Part shown: positions 55,262 to 63,915 of the stretch, in pieces | How the letters are laid out: every line of letters begins with the position of its first letter | How positions within the stretch are numbered: position 1 is the stretch's first letter | From: an uncultured Clostridium sp. | GTDB lineage: Bacteria > Bacillota > Clostridia > Lachnospirales > Lachnospiraceae | Length of the DNA: 64,000 nucleotides | Assembly: GCA_945915475.1 (NCBI GenBank) | Contig: CAMEFI010000007.1 | Location: 34,559-98,558 of the forward strand | Direction of reading: 5' to 3' | The notes under the pieces: generated by a model | Databases searched by the model: none | What the model saw: the letters and a program-made list of their open reading frames with translations, nothing else | Told to the model about the DNA's origin: nothing | Position numbers and translations under genes: made by a program

Positions 55262-55309
55262 TGGTTTCTTCCTTTCCTTCTTCCTGTATTATCTCCCTAA
55301 CCTTTTCTG

Positions 55310-55361
55310 ATTATAGCAAATAGATGAAAAAAAGTACAGAACAAAATCGAATGTTTGTTCT
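55310..55361 (-). promoter_or_regulatory. uvrA promoter with candidate LexA box
   Basis: On the minus strand, TATAAT (55310-55315), with TG two bases before, gives an extended -10. CGAATGTTTGTTCT (55348-55361) approximates the Gram-positive LexA box CGAAC-N4-GTTCG with mismatches. The box lies in the loop and arm of the neighbouring terminator. Confidence 0.45.
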
Positions 55362-55369
55362 GTACTACT
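55332..55369 (-). terminator. Terminator of the AAA-ATPase gene, overlapping the uvrA promoter
   Basis: AGTACAGAACAAA (55333-55345) and TTTGTTCTGTACT (55354-55366) form a perfect 13-bp stem; TTTTTTT follows on the minus strand. It lies 25 bp after the upstream gene, within the uvrA promoter region. Confidence 0.85.
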
Positions 55370-55393
55370 TATCTTTCACTTTATTTCTTTACT

Positions 55394-56968
55394 TTATTCC
55401 TTCGTATATTTTTCAATGACACAAGAATGCTTTTTCGTATTCCTATCATAATTAACTCCTACCAATAGCATATACCCTTGATATTCCCTTAGGCTCTCCA
55501 TATATTTTTTCTCCTTGATTTGTGCAATTGCACCCTTTGCCGATTGGTCATATTTTAGTTCCACTATCATTGCCGGTTTATCGGAGTGCTTCTTCGGCAG
55601 ATACACGATATCTGCAAACCCCTTACCAGTTGGCAATTCACGAATTTTTGTATAATATTTTATGGCATTATAATACGCAAGGGAGATGACGCAACTTAGA
55701 GAATTCTCATTGTTATAGGTCAAAATAGAAGTGTTTTCACTATGCACTTCATCTATTATCTTCTCCACAGTCTCCGTTTCCCCATTCCATGTGGCCTGCA
55801 GGAGTTTCTCTGACTTCTCAATCGAATCAATTACATCTTTCCAGTATTCTCCTTCTATGGCATTGTGAAACTCTCCTTGAATTTCACTATTGGGGATATA
55901 AACCATTGATGTTTCACTGTCATAAGCAAGATACCCTAGATGCACCAATAACGTCAACACATCATCCTTACTTTTAAATGTGGTCATATCATTTTGAAAC
56001 CGTTCTGGATGAATAACAACTTTTTCTCCGGTAATCATCTGCACAATTGCATCTTTCAACCCATCAAAATTCATGTCAATATATATCTTCAATGCTTCAT
56101 AGGTTTCCGTTTTGGTCCAATAACTGGCAAATTCCTCTGACCGTAAAGCATCTACAACGGACTTCGGATTATAGATATGTGGTGCTTTAGGAAATGTATA
56201 ACCATCATACCAGCTTTTCATCATTTCAAAATCAACCTGATATTCCTCACATAATCTCTGAACCTCTTCCTCTGTAAATCCGATGTATTCAGCAAAACCC
56301 TTTGGTGAGGTCATTGAATACTCTTCAAACATATTCAGTGCGGAATGCGTTCCATACTTTTTTATTGGAAGAATTCCCGTCATATATGCAAGTGCTACAT
56401 ACTCTTTATCCTTTAACAAATCTCTCAAAAAATCGAGATACATAGTTTGTTCTTCATTACTTACCTGTCTGCACCGAAACACGCAATCCCATTCATCTAT
56501 AATAAATATAAAATCTTCTTCTGCCCTACTATATAATTTTTCCATAGCAGCACTTAAAATATCCTCTTCTCTCGGAATCAGATTATCATATACTTGTCTA
56601 AGTTCTGCCAATATTTCTCTTTGTATATATTGCAGCATTTCCTCCATCGTTTTTACACGACTGAATGCATTTTGAACATTTAAAAAAATTACATTATATT
56701 GGTTCAGATTCTCCCGATAGCCCTTACACTTTGCTATTTTATAGGGTTTAAACAATTCTGAAGAATCACAGCCTCTCCCATAGTAAGCTGCCAGCATGTT
56801 TGCTGCCATGGACTTTCCAAATCTCCTTGGCCGACTGACACAGATACAGTTTTGTTCCGTATTAACTGCCCGATTTGTCATGGTGATCAGTTCTGTTTTA
56901 TCAACATATATTTCCGAATTACATGCTCTTTTAAACTTTATATTCCCCGGATTCAAATATACTCCCAT
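55394..56968 (-). CDS. AAA-ATPase with C-terminal PD-(D/E)XK nuclease domain
   Basis: A 524-residue protein of the AAA_ATPase-like/PDDEXK_9 family. YVDKTELI opens the ATPase, Walker A is SRPRRFGKSMAANML (about 47-61), Walker B FIFIIDEWDCVF (about 145), and the C-terminal nuclease core is FADIVYLPKKHSDKPAMIVELKYD (Asp, Glu-Leu-Lys, about 470-490). These genes are abundant in gut Firmicutes and Bacteroidetes, move readily and have no settled function. ATG at 56968 has AAGGAGGT ahead. A relic of a sister copy lies at 52205. Confidence 0.85.
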   Translation of the reverse strand: MGVYLNPGNIKFKRACNSEIYVDKTELITMTNRAVNTEQNCICVSRPRRFGKSMAANMLAAYYGRGCDSSELFKPYKIAKCKGYRENLNQYNVIFLNVQNAFSRVKTMEEMLQYIQREILAELRQVYDNLIPREEDILSAAMEKLYSRAEEDFIFIIDEWDCVFRCRQVSNEEQTMYLDFLRDLLKDKEYVALAYMTGILPIKKYGTHSALNMFEEYSMTSPKGFAEYIGFTEEEVQRLCEEYQVDFEMMKSWYDGYTFPKAPHIYNPKSVVDALRSEEFASYWTKTETYEALKIYIDMNFDGLKDAIVQMITGEKVVIHPERFQNDMTTFKSKDDVLTLLVHLGYLAYDSETSMVYIPNSEIQGEFHNAIEGEYWKDVIDSIEKSEKLLQATWNGETETVEKIIDEVHSENTSILTYNNENSLSCVISLAYYNAIKYYTKIRELPTGKGFADIVYLPKKHSDKPAMIVELKYDQSAKGAIAQIKEKKYMESLREYQGYMLLVGVNYDRNTKKHSCVIEKYTKE

Positions 56969-57172
56969 GCACTTTACCTCCTTCCCACTGATTCTTGAAT
57001 CATAGTAACAATATAACATGAATTCAACTTTTGAACACTTACCATCGTTGTTACATTACATTGATACAATTATAATTTTTATCATCCTCTTTTATATAAA
57101 CTGCAAAAGGTGCCGGATAAACTTCACACTCACCACTTTCTTCGCAATATATTGTTAGTATAACATAAAAAG

Positions 57173-57904
57173 CTACTTTTGAACATTCGACACCGCCAGA
57201 ATCTTCTCTGCCACATCGTCCCAGTAATCATAGGTAAGCCCCTTGTACAATCTCTTTTCATTTGCCACTTTACACGGTACGCCCAAAGCAGTTAAATTCT
57301 TTGCAAGCTCTACCACATAGTCATCTTCTTCGTTTGGATACTGTGACTCATCTATATCATAACTACTAATATTGCCATAGTATTCAAACTTACTTCCATC
57401 CTTCATCCGGAATTGTATCCCCAAAGTTCCATCCAATTTGGCATACAGTTGATAACACGCTACATCTGTATAAGCATATCGTGTCTGCCGCCACAACCGA
57501 TACCGCCCCAATCCATTGTCATCAATCTGATCATAACAGGCCGCATAAAGCCCTATCGTTCCCAGGTAGAGTGCCATGGTAACAAGTGCCACAACAACGC
57601 GGATTTTTTTCGGAAGACGGCACACAAGTCCCTGTTCCCTATGCATACGATCCGGGAACAGTCCCTGTTTCGAAAACAGCCAATACAGGGTAATCATCAC
57701 ATGCAAAGCCATAATTACATATACAATGGCAACCGGACTATTGCATACATAATTGATCCGTTTCTCCATCTGCTTCATATGTAAATAATCAACGAATACC
57801 GGAACTCCAAAGATCAGCAATAACACAAGGACAATGACGCCCCCCAAAAATATGAGATTCCCAAAGCATCCCTTTGCATCTAACGCTTTTTCCTTAATCT
57901 GCAT
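57173..57904 (-). CDS. Hypothetical membrane protein between uvrA and uvrB genes
   Basis: A 243-residue protein with three membrane helices (about 17-37, 57-75, 103-123) and a soluble C-terminal domain (YAYTDVACYQLYAKLDGTLGIQFRM onward) that looks PH-like. I recognise no family. GGAAAGGAG is ahead of the ATG. In 56969-57172 nothing else is certain, though a minus-strand frame to 57051 may be a remnant. Confidence 0.65.
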   Translation of the reverse strand: MQIKEKALDAKGCFGNLIFLGGVIVLVLLLIFGVPVFVDYLHMKQMEKRINYVCNSPVAIVYVIMALHVMITLYWLFSKQGLFPDRMHREQGLVCRLPKKIRVVVALVTMALYLGTIGLYAACYDQIDDNGLGRYRLWRQTRYAYTDVACYQLYAKLDGTLGIQFRMKDGSKFEYYGNISSYDIDESQYPNEEDDYVVELAKNLTALGVPCKVANEKRLYKGLTYDYWDDVAEKILAVSNVQK

Positions 57905-58003
57905 AACACGTTCTCCTTTCCTTCATCACCTGATCTCCCTTGATAATAAAGGATAAAGTTAAAGGAAGGTCAAGTAATTTATGCTTTGCAATTCTATAAC
58001 CTT

Positions 58004-60013
58004 CTAATCATCATAATCCCTTAGCGTAATCTTTAACTCCTTCAAATGATCCCGGTACTGCGCCGCCATCTCAAAATTAAGCTCTGCGGCAGCCGTCTCC
58101 ATTCTCTTCGTGTATTTCTTAATCTCTGCCTGTAATTCTTTCTTCGACATGGATTCCACATCTTTCTCTTTGAGATGTGCATTTAATGCCTCCACATCTT
58201 CATCCGTTCTCGTTGTGATCAAATCCCGTATGGCTTTTTTTATCGTGGTAGGCGTGATTCCATGCTCTTTGTTGTATGCATCCTGAATCTGCCGACGGCG
58301 GTTCGTCTCATCAATGGCCGCCTTCATGGAACGGGTTATGGTATCCGCATACATGATGACACGTCCTTCACTGTTCCGGGCCGCACGTCCAATGGTCTGC
58401 ACCAGCGAAGTCTCAGAACGCAGGAACCCTTCCTTATCCGCGTCTAAAATGGCAACTAACGTAATTTCCGGAATATCCAGTCCTTCCCGAAGCAGATTAA
58501 TACCCACTAATACATCGAACACGCCCATACGCAGATCACGTACAATCTCTGTCCGTTCTAACGTATCAATATCCGAATGCAGATATTTGACCTTGACCCC
58601 CTGCTCCCGCAGGTAATCCGTCAGATCCTCCGCCATCCGCTTCGTCAAAGTGGTTACCAGTATCTTGTTTCCTTTCTCCACTTCTTTATTCACCTCAGAA
58701 AGCAGGTCATCCACCTGTCCCTCCACCGGCTTCACCTCAATGGATGGGTCTAACAATCCCGTAGGCCGAATCAACTGTTCCGTTCGCAACAGTTCATGTT
58801 CAGCCTCGTAATCCGATGGCGTTGCCGACACGAACATAACCTGGTCCAGTTTATCCTCAAACTCATCAAACCGTAGTGGACGGTTATCCATTGCTGATGG
58901 CAGCCGGAATCCAAAGTCCACCAGAGTCTGTTTTCTCGAGCGGTCTCCTGCATACATACCACGAATCTGTGGCACCGTAATATGGGACTCATCTATAATC
59001 ATAAGAAAATCATCCTTAAAGAATTCCAACAACGTATTCGGCGTAGCCCCCGGCTCTAATCCTGCCAATGGTCTGGAATAATTCTCAATCCCGGAACAGA
59101 ATCCCGTTTCCTTCAACATCTCCATGTCAAAATGCGTCCGTTCACTGATTCTCTGTGCCTCAAGCAGCTTGTCATTTTCTTTGAAGTAGGCAACCCTCTC
59201 CTCTAGCTCTGCCTCAATCTCTGCAACTGCGTGTTCAATCTTATCCTGTGCTACCACATAGTGGGATGCCGGAAAAATGAAGGCGCAGGTGATTCCCCGT
59301 TTTACCTCACCGGTCAGAGGATCAAATTCCACCATCCGGTCAATCTCATCCCCAAAGAATTCCACCCGGATTGCATTCTCAAAGGTAGACACCGGAAGAA
59401 TCTCTAATACATCTCCATGCACCCGGAAGCTTCCACGCTTGAAATCCATCTCATTTCGTTCATACTGGATATCAATCAGATCCGATATCAGCTTGTCCCA
59501 CTCATAGGTCATTCCGGTACGCAGGGTTAACATCATCTCCTCATAATCCTCCGGCGAACCGATTCCATAGATGCAGGACACAGAGGAAATGACAATGACA
59601 TCCTTTCTTTCAATCAAGGCTGCCGTTGCAGAATGTCTTAATTTATCAATCTCATCATTTACCGAAGAATCTTTCTCAATATAGGTATCTGTAGAAGGAA
59701 CATAGGCCTCCGGCTGATAATAATCATAATAGGACACAAAGTACTCCACTGCATTTTCAGGGAAAAACTCCTTAAACTCCCCGTAAAGCTGTGCGGCAAG
59801 CGTTTTATTGTGCGCTATTACCAAAGTCGGCTTATTCAGTTGCGCTATAACATTTGCCATGGTAAACGTCTTACCAGAACCTGTGACACCCAATAAAGTC
59901 TGGAATTGATTACCTTCCTTAAAACCATTCACTAGTGCTTCTATTGCTTGAGGCTGGTCCCCGGTTGGTTGATACTCGCTGTGAAGTTTAAATATACTTT
60001 GTTCAGTTTGCAC
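58004..60013 (-). CDS. uvrB: Excinuclease ABC subunit B
   Basis: A 669-residue helicase-like repair protein. Walker [15 protein letters not shown] (about 41-54), beta-hairpin [15 protein letters not shown] (damage verification), DEIDK-type [13 protein letters not shown], motif [21 protein letters not shown] and a C-terminal UVR motif ([25 protein letters not shown]). It loads onto damage with UvrA and directs UvrC incision. Its promoter (60194-60222) has a LexA box just upstream, supporting SOS control. Confidence 0.97.
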   Translation of the reverse strand: MQTEQSIFKLHSEYQPTGDQPQAIEALVNGFKEGNQFQTLLGVTGSGKTFTMANVIAQLNKPTLVIAHNKTLAAQLYGEFKEFFPENAVEYFVSYYDYYQPEAYVPSTDTYIEKDSSVNDEIDKLRHSATAALIERKDVIVISSVSCIYGIGSPEDYEEMMLTLRTGMTYEWDKLISDLIDIQYERNEMDFKRGSFRVHGDVLEILPVSTFENAIRVEFFGDEIDRMVEFDPLTGEVKRGITCAFIFPASHYVVAQDKIEHAVAEIEAELEERVAYFKENDKLLEAQRISERTHFDMEMLKETGFCSGIENYSRPLAGLEPGATPNTLLEFFKDDFLMIIDESHITVPQIRGMYAGDRSRKQTLVDFGFRLPSAMDNRPLRFDEFEDKLDQVMFVSATPSDYEAEHELLRTEQLIRPTGLLDPSIEVKPVEGQVDDLLSEVNKEVEKGNKILVTTLTKRMAEDLTDYLREQGVKVKYLHSDIDTLERTEIVRDLRMGVFDVLVGINLLREGLDIPEITLVAILDADKEGFLRSETSLVQTIGRAARNSEGRVIMYADTITRSMKAAIDETNRRRQIQDAYNKEHGITPTTIKKAIRDLITTRTDEDVEALNAHLKEKDVESMSKKELQAEIKKYTKRMETAAAELNFEMAAQYRDHLKELKITLRDYDD

Positions 60014-60193
60014 AAAACCACCTCCATCATCTGATAATAAAAAGTTCGCCTATTCGCCCAAAATTCGTCCATATGCATTTTCACTTTTCATCAAGAACAC
60101 CCTCTGGACGAATGAGCGTAACCTTTCCCAGTTTTCCTTACTCCACAACCCCATGTATCACAGCATGGACTAAATGGAACGAAATTACTTTTT

Positions 60194-60243
60194 AGTATAG
60201 CACAAATATACATAGCTGTCCATTATTTCCGAACATTTGTTCC
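60194..60243 (-). promoter_or_regulatory. uvrB promoter with LexA box
   Basis: On the minus strand TGGACA (60217-60222) and TATACT (60194-60199) are 17 bp apart. CGAACATTTGTTCC (60230-60243) matches the Gram-positive LexA box well, just upstream of the -35. The leader would be about 175 bases. 60014-60190 is gene-free; at 60105-60124 it holds a copy of a 20-base word also found at 62996-63015. Confidence 0.75.
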
Positions 60244-60273
60244 TTTATTGTATGCATCATACCATAAATATTT

Positions 60274-60411
60274 TTAAGATACCTCATCTAAGTATTCTCT
60301 GGTATCTATTACAATATCCAGAAGTTCTTCCTTAAATTCATCGTCCGTTTCCGGTCCTGGCATCACCTCCTCCATGAAATCAGCAATCTCCGGTACACAG
60401 TCGGCTATAAT
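60274..60411 (-). pseudogene. C-terminal fragment of an unknown protein fused by a deletion scar
   Basis: A frame of about 45 codons reads IADCVPEIADFMEEV, then MPGPETDDEFKEELLDIVID and a stop at 60274. It overlaps the LigA fragment end in another frame and has no start of its own, other than an ATG with GGAGGAGG inside it (29 residues). It looks like the 3' end of a deleted gene. Confidence 0.4.
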
Positions 60412-60751
60412 CCAGTTTCAGCATCAATAAAGCTGGTGCTGTTCTCGCCATTTGTAATAGTTCCTCCGTCTGTTTTGTCTTATCCAAACTTAACAGCGGA
60501 ATTGGATGTCTCACTTTCTCCAACTCGCTGACTGGTTCAAAACCAACGGTCTGCGTTGGCGAATTGCTTAGGATAATGCCAGTCTTCTTCTCCAGTTTCT
60601 GCAGTTCATCAAAAAGATGGTCATAGACTGCATCCGACACACTTGGTTTCGCTTTGTTGTAATACTCGTGGCGATAACGGTTCAACTTTGCCACAAGCAT
60701 TGTAATTTTTCTGACATCCTCCTTTTTTGATTTTGAATGTAATCTGTTCAT
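60380..60751 (-). pseudogene. 5' fragment of NAD-dependent DNA ligase
   Basis: A 123-codon frame with ATG at 60751 (GGAGATGATGGAG ahead). AKLNRYRHEYYNKAKPSVSD followed by YDHLFDELQKLE, TQTVGFEPVSE and HPIPLLSLDKTKQTEEL is the N-terminal Ia and start of the adenylation domain of LigA. It breaks exactly at the expected KxDG catalytic site (LKLDYS) and then reads out of frame to a stop, so catalytic activity is lost. LigA proper is about 650-670 residues. An intact ligase must exist elsewhere. Confidence 0.8.
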
Positions 60752-60935
60752 ATCTCCATCATCTCCTTTTAAAAAATTGCTATAAAAATAAGGGATTCTA
60801 CAACAAGAAAGATTCTGATAGTATTTCCCGCATTGGTTGACATCATAGATTTTCTCTTTCCTTGTCACATTATCCCTTATGGTTTGGATGCATAAATTCC
60901 AGCGTTTCATTGCCATCTGGTACTATTACATTGCC

Positions 60936-60998
60936 GTCTGACTTCCTTCCATTTTTGCATAAAAATACCACAGAACAGATTTCTCTATCCTGTGGCTT
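60936..60998 (-). repeat. 63-bp terminator block, copy 1
   Basis: The block from GTCTGAC to CTGTGGCTT matches 63273-63335 at 60 of 63 positions by eye. It includes CCACAG/CTGTGG with a minus-strand T tract (TATTTTTAT), so it works as terminator for the gene at 61013. 60752-61012 holds nothing else clear. Confidence 0.75.
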
Positions 60999-61012
60999 AA
61001 TTACCAGATTTT

Positions 61013-61198
61013 TTATTTATTTGCATCTTTTTGTGCCCTGCGAGCTAAAAGAATCGGTTTATATTTTTCATTCAGTCTTTTCGTTATTTCTTCACCTTTT
61101 TTTATCAACTCTGCCTGTTTGCGTCCCCATTCGGCTGCCGCCTGATTATCTTCCAGTTTTTCACTAAGGATTATTACTCTGTCATTCATCCTCTGCAT
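61013..61198 (-). CDS. 61-residue charged coiled-coil protein at end of the MNT-HEPN operon
   Basis: A 61-residue Lys/Glu-rich protein (MQRMNDRVIILSEKLEDNQA start), one probable long helix, no known family. ATG at 61198 has AGGAGAAG eight bases ahead, lying in the original HEPN reading frame; the 17-bp overlap with the ancestral HEPN stop (61182) equals that of MNT and HEPN. It may be a third component of the toxin-antitoxin module or an unrelated small gene. Confidence 0.5.
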   Translation of the reverse strand: MQRMNDRVIILSEKLEDNQAAAEWGRKQAELIKKGEEITKRLNEKYKPILLARRAQKDANK

Positions 61199-61586
61199 TA
61201 TTCTTCTCCTGCGTTTTCAAGAACGCCTGATTCATACTTTCATAAATGTTATGGACTCTTTGAATTGTCTAAACTGTAGTCCTGACACCTTTACCATATC
61301 GACTGCTTTCTTCCCAGTCAGTTATTGTACTTGCCAATAACTCTAACGCTTCTTGTTTCTCGAATGTGAATGGTATTTCTTCCAGCAGGACAAGCAAATA
61401 CCTTATATCATGGGACTTATCATATGGGATTCCATTCTCAAGCAGAATTGCCTTAATTAAAAACTCAACTGCCTGCTGTGTTTCAAAACAGGCAACATCC
61501 AAAAATGCCTCATCCTCCGAAACAGAAAGAAGTGCATTCTTTGCCTGACGAAGCATAGCTACTGAACGACTATACATTGTGCTCAT
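61182..61586 (-). pseudogene. HEPN-domain protein with in-frame amber codon (toxin partner of MNT)
   Basis: The frame starts at 61586. After 105 residues (RQAKNALLSVSEDEAFLDV, ETQQAVEFLIKAILLENG, SHDIRYLLVLLEE) TAG occurs at 61269-61271, but the same frame continues TIQRVHNIYESMNQAFLKTQ to a stop at 61182-61184, giving a normal HEPN length of about 134. The nonsense codon removes the last helix of the HEPN fold, so nuclease activity is probably lost unless suppressed. It overlaps the MNT gene by 17 bp. Confidence 0.7.
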
Positions 61587-61983
61587 ATACTACGATTCCC
61601 TCCTTTACTGCATCTTCCACAACTGTTCCATCAAGATACCCCAGATTAACAACATCTGCTCTGCCTTTTGTAATAACAGAAATCGCCTTCCGCATATTTC
61701 CTGTAAACGGCTTCAATACACCATCTGAATCGTAACAATCATCCACCCAGTCAATACAGATATCTAAATCGCTGGTTACATCACAGTCATATCTTGTAGA
61801 ACTGCCAAATATGATTATTTTTCTTACAGCGGCATCTTTTCTTGCTGCATCTACAATATCCTTAACTGCTCTTTGCTTAATCGGATGAATCTTATTCACA
61901 TGATCAAAAGAAGCATTGTCAACCACTCTGTTAAACTTCCAATTCTTGGATTTTCTGGCTACAAGATATTCTTCTGTTGTCAT
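61570..61983 (-). CDS. MNT-type minimal nucleotidyltransferase (antitoxin partner of HEPN)
   Basis: A 137-residue nucleotidyltransferase: the GSX10DXD motif reads FGSSTRYDCDVTSDLDICID (about 67-86). In MNT-HEPN modules it blocks the HEPN RNase by binding or AMPylation. ATG at 61983 has AAAGGAGATGATGG ahead. Downstream HEPN overlaps it by 17 bp and carries a nonsense codon. Confidence 0.88.
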   Translation of the reverse strand: MTTEEYLVARKSKNWKFNRVVDNASFDHVNKIHPIKQRAVKDIVDAARKDAAVRKIIIFGSSTRYDCDVTSDLDICIDWVDDCYDSDGVLKPFTGNMRKAISVITKGRADVVNLGYLDGTVVEDAVKEGIVVYEHNV

Positions 61984-62051
61984 ACCATCATCTCCTTTCG
62001 CAAATTGAAACATCATTCATACTCTCGTGAATCCAAATATAATACTCTACT

Positions 62052-62558
62052 TTACAATTTACTATTTTCATCAATTCGATCAAGTAATAACTGTAAGTAT
62101 CTTTCTCCAATATGTCTTCCAGAATCCCTTAAAATGTCTACACATTCTCTTATTTCGTCAGATGAAATATAACCATTCTGATATGAAGCAAGCAACAAAC
62201 CAATGGTTCCCATTATCTTAAGCCCCATCTGCTCTGCAACGTTTCTTCCCTTAGCTTCATCCATTAAAAGCAAATCCGCGTGCAAGTTATCTGTTAATAC
62301 AATGGCTTCACTTTCTCCCAAATCTAAGCCTGTAACTCTTCGAATAATATCAACTGATTTATCATCTTCTATTTGTACTATACGAATATATGAACATTTT
62401 TTTATTTCTTCTGCTTCCAGTGCAAACCTTTGATTTGAAGTCAGTTCATCAAATACTGCTTTGGGTATCTGAACTTCCCCAAAATATTTATACAGCAAAT
62501 CCAAATGTCCCACTTTCAGTAACGAAATCAATGGTGTTGTATCAGAAACAACTATCAT
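62052..62558 (-). CDS. DUF3368 PIN-like nuclease toxin
   Basis: A 168-residue protein of the DUF3368 group of PIN-like RNases: VSDTTPLISLLKVGHLDLL (first Asp), PKAVFDELT (Glu), LDLGESEAIVLT (Glu) and LLLMDEAKGRNVA (Asp). With the UPF0175 gene upstream, whose end overlaps its ATG by 4 bp, it forms a type II toxin-antitoxin pair. The four acidic residues are all retained, so the toxin looks active. Confidence 0.85.
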   Translation of the reverse strand: MIVVSDTTPLISLLKVGHLDLLYKYFGEVQIPKAVFDELTSNQRFALEAEEIKKCSYIRIVQIEDDKSVDIIRRVTGLDLGESEAIVLTDNLHADLLLMDEAKGRNVAEQMGLKIMGTIGLLLASYQNGYISSDEIRECVDILRDSGRHIGERYLQLLLDRIDENSKL

Positions 62559-62842
62559 GCAGTCACCCCACTTAATCCTAATGACTTGAATGTCTCCAAA
62601 TCCTTATCTAATTCATCCATCGTCTGATCAAAATAACAGAATCCCATCTTTCCATATATATCAATCAAATCTAATTTTGAAATTCCTAAAATCTCTGCAG
62701 CCCTTCCATTTGATATCTTCTTCTGTAATACGTATGGATACAATAACAGCGCATTTCTTTGTAATTCATCTTCCGCATTATTTTCTGTAATATATGGCTT
62801 CATTGCCTCTGGTATGTGTATTTCTACTGTTGTATATGACAT
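62555..62842 (-). CDS. UPF0175 antitoxin-like protein
   Basis: A 95-residue UPF0175 protein: N-terminal strand VEIHIPEAMK, central helical part RNALLLYPYVLQKKISNGRA with an HTH-like AEILGISKLDLIDIYGKMG, and an acidic tail binding the toxin. It should repress its own operon and neutralise DUF3368. A promoter with extended -10 TGCTATAAT lies near 62935. Confidence 0.85.
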   Translation of the reverse strand: MSYTTVEIHIPEAMKPYITENNAEDELQRNALLLYPYVLQKKISNGRAAEILGISKLDLIDIYGKMGFCYFDQTMDELDKDLETFKSLGLSGVTA

Positions 62843-62995
62843 ATATCTTCACTCCTTTCAAAACAATTGTGACCTATTGCTATGCCAAAGGAACATCTCT
62901 CCAGTTCTTTCTTAATTCTCTCATTTATATTATAGCAGAAACATGAAAAAATTACACCATCGTTTTCTGCGATGCATTCGATTGCTATTACACCT

Positions 62996-63015
62996 TGGAC
63001 GAATGAGCGTAACCT
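62996..63015. repeat. 20-bp exact repeat flanking the island (partner at 60105-60124)
   Basis: TGGACGAATGAGCGTAACCT occurs in full at both places in the same orientation, about 2.9 kb apart, enclosing the LigA fragment and TA genes. The 527-bp gap 62843-63369 holds this, the TA promoter and the second terminator block. Confidence 0.65.
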
Positions 63016-63272
63016 GTTGTACCGTTTCTGCCGACACTTTATTGCCAGACATTTTCAAACGGCAACATCATCCCACAGCCAAAAAAGTAAGGTCAGACCT
63101 CCAAAGTTTTGGTGACAGTATATCGGTTAATTCTGTGACAGGCAACTAGGTTAGTTGTAAGTCAGGCTGAGAGGGTCGCAACACCAATGGGTTTTTAGAT
63201 TTTTATAGTATGTCACAAAGTCAGACTTTAGTTAAGGCGAATGGTTTGACGTTTACCCTTTTCTCAAATGTT

Positions 63273-63335
63273 GTCTGACCCCCTTCCATTTTTGCATAAA
63301 AATACCACAGAACAGATTTCTCCATCCTGTGGCTT
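63273..63335 (-). repeat. 63-bp terminator block, copy 2
   Basis: Matches 60936-60998, with the CCACAG/CTGTGG stem and minus-strand T tract. It stands just after the truncated gene at 63370. Between it and copy 1 lie the LigA-linked TA genes. Confidence 0.75.
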
Positions 63336-63369
63336 TTACATAATCACCTAAACCTTGGCTACATAGGTG

Positions 63370-63915
63370 TCAGACACCCGTGAACACATTTGAAATTAAT
63401 TCTAATTGCTTCTTTGTTGTATGTTCATAATATTCAAGAACAAGACTATTTAATTGAGCTGCTGCATTTTGATATATAATGTTCTTTGAGACACTAATTT
63501 CATTCTCATATTCATCTATCGTTTTCACCTCAATCGTATAAGGATATTCGTCTATCGGATTGTCCAATACAACCTCTGCATTATAGAAACCATTTTTTAA
63601 TGGACTTGTTGTTGTTTTCTTTATTCCATCAACATAAATATCAACATTTTCCGTACCCGGTGCAACACCAGATATTTGCATTTGAGGAGACGAAACAACA
63701 TCTGCTACATTAAGCGTCAACCCATCAAACTCTTCATTAAGCGTTCCTATATTTTCGGTTGCCGTCGTTCCTTTTTTTGTTGCAGAAATATATGCGTAAC
63801 TTACAATATTTTCTTTTGATCGAACCTTTACACTATAGTTTATTTCACACGTTTCTCCCGAAAAAGGAATTCTAAGTTGTCTTGAATTTTTATTATATGA
63901 ATAATTTGATGCCAA
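63370..63915 (-). pseudogene. Fragment of an Ig-like surface protein
   Basis: An open frame of about 181 codons without a normal start; its first residue is a TTG and an in-frame TAG lies 12 codons earlier. Two Ig-like segments (SGETCEINYSVKVRSKENIV and VAPGTENVDIYVDGIKKTTT) look like pieces of a large repetitive surface protein, ending abruptly at VFTGV by the terminator block. Both ends look truncated. Confidence 0.5.

Noticed and set aside
57051..57172. Minus-strand frame reading CEESGECEVYPAPFAVYI before a stop at 57051
   Set aside because: No start codon or ribosome site and no recognised family; it could be a gene relic but cannot be supported.
63365..63380. GGTGTC-T-GACACC palindrome as a family-B end
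   Set aside because: It lacks the ATTAGG outer part and has no partner; chance is more likely.
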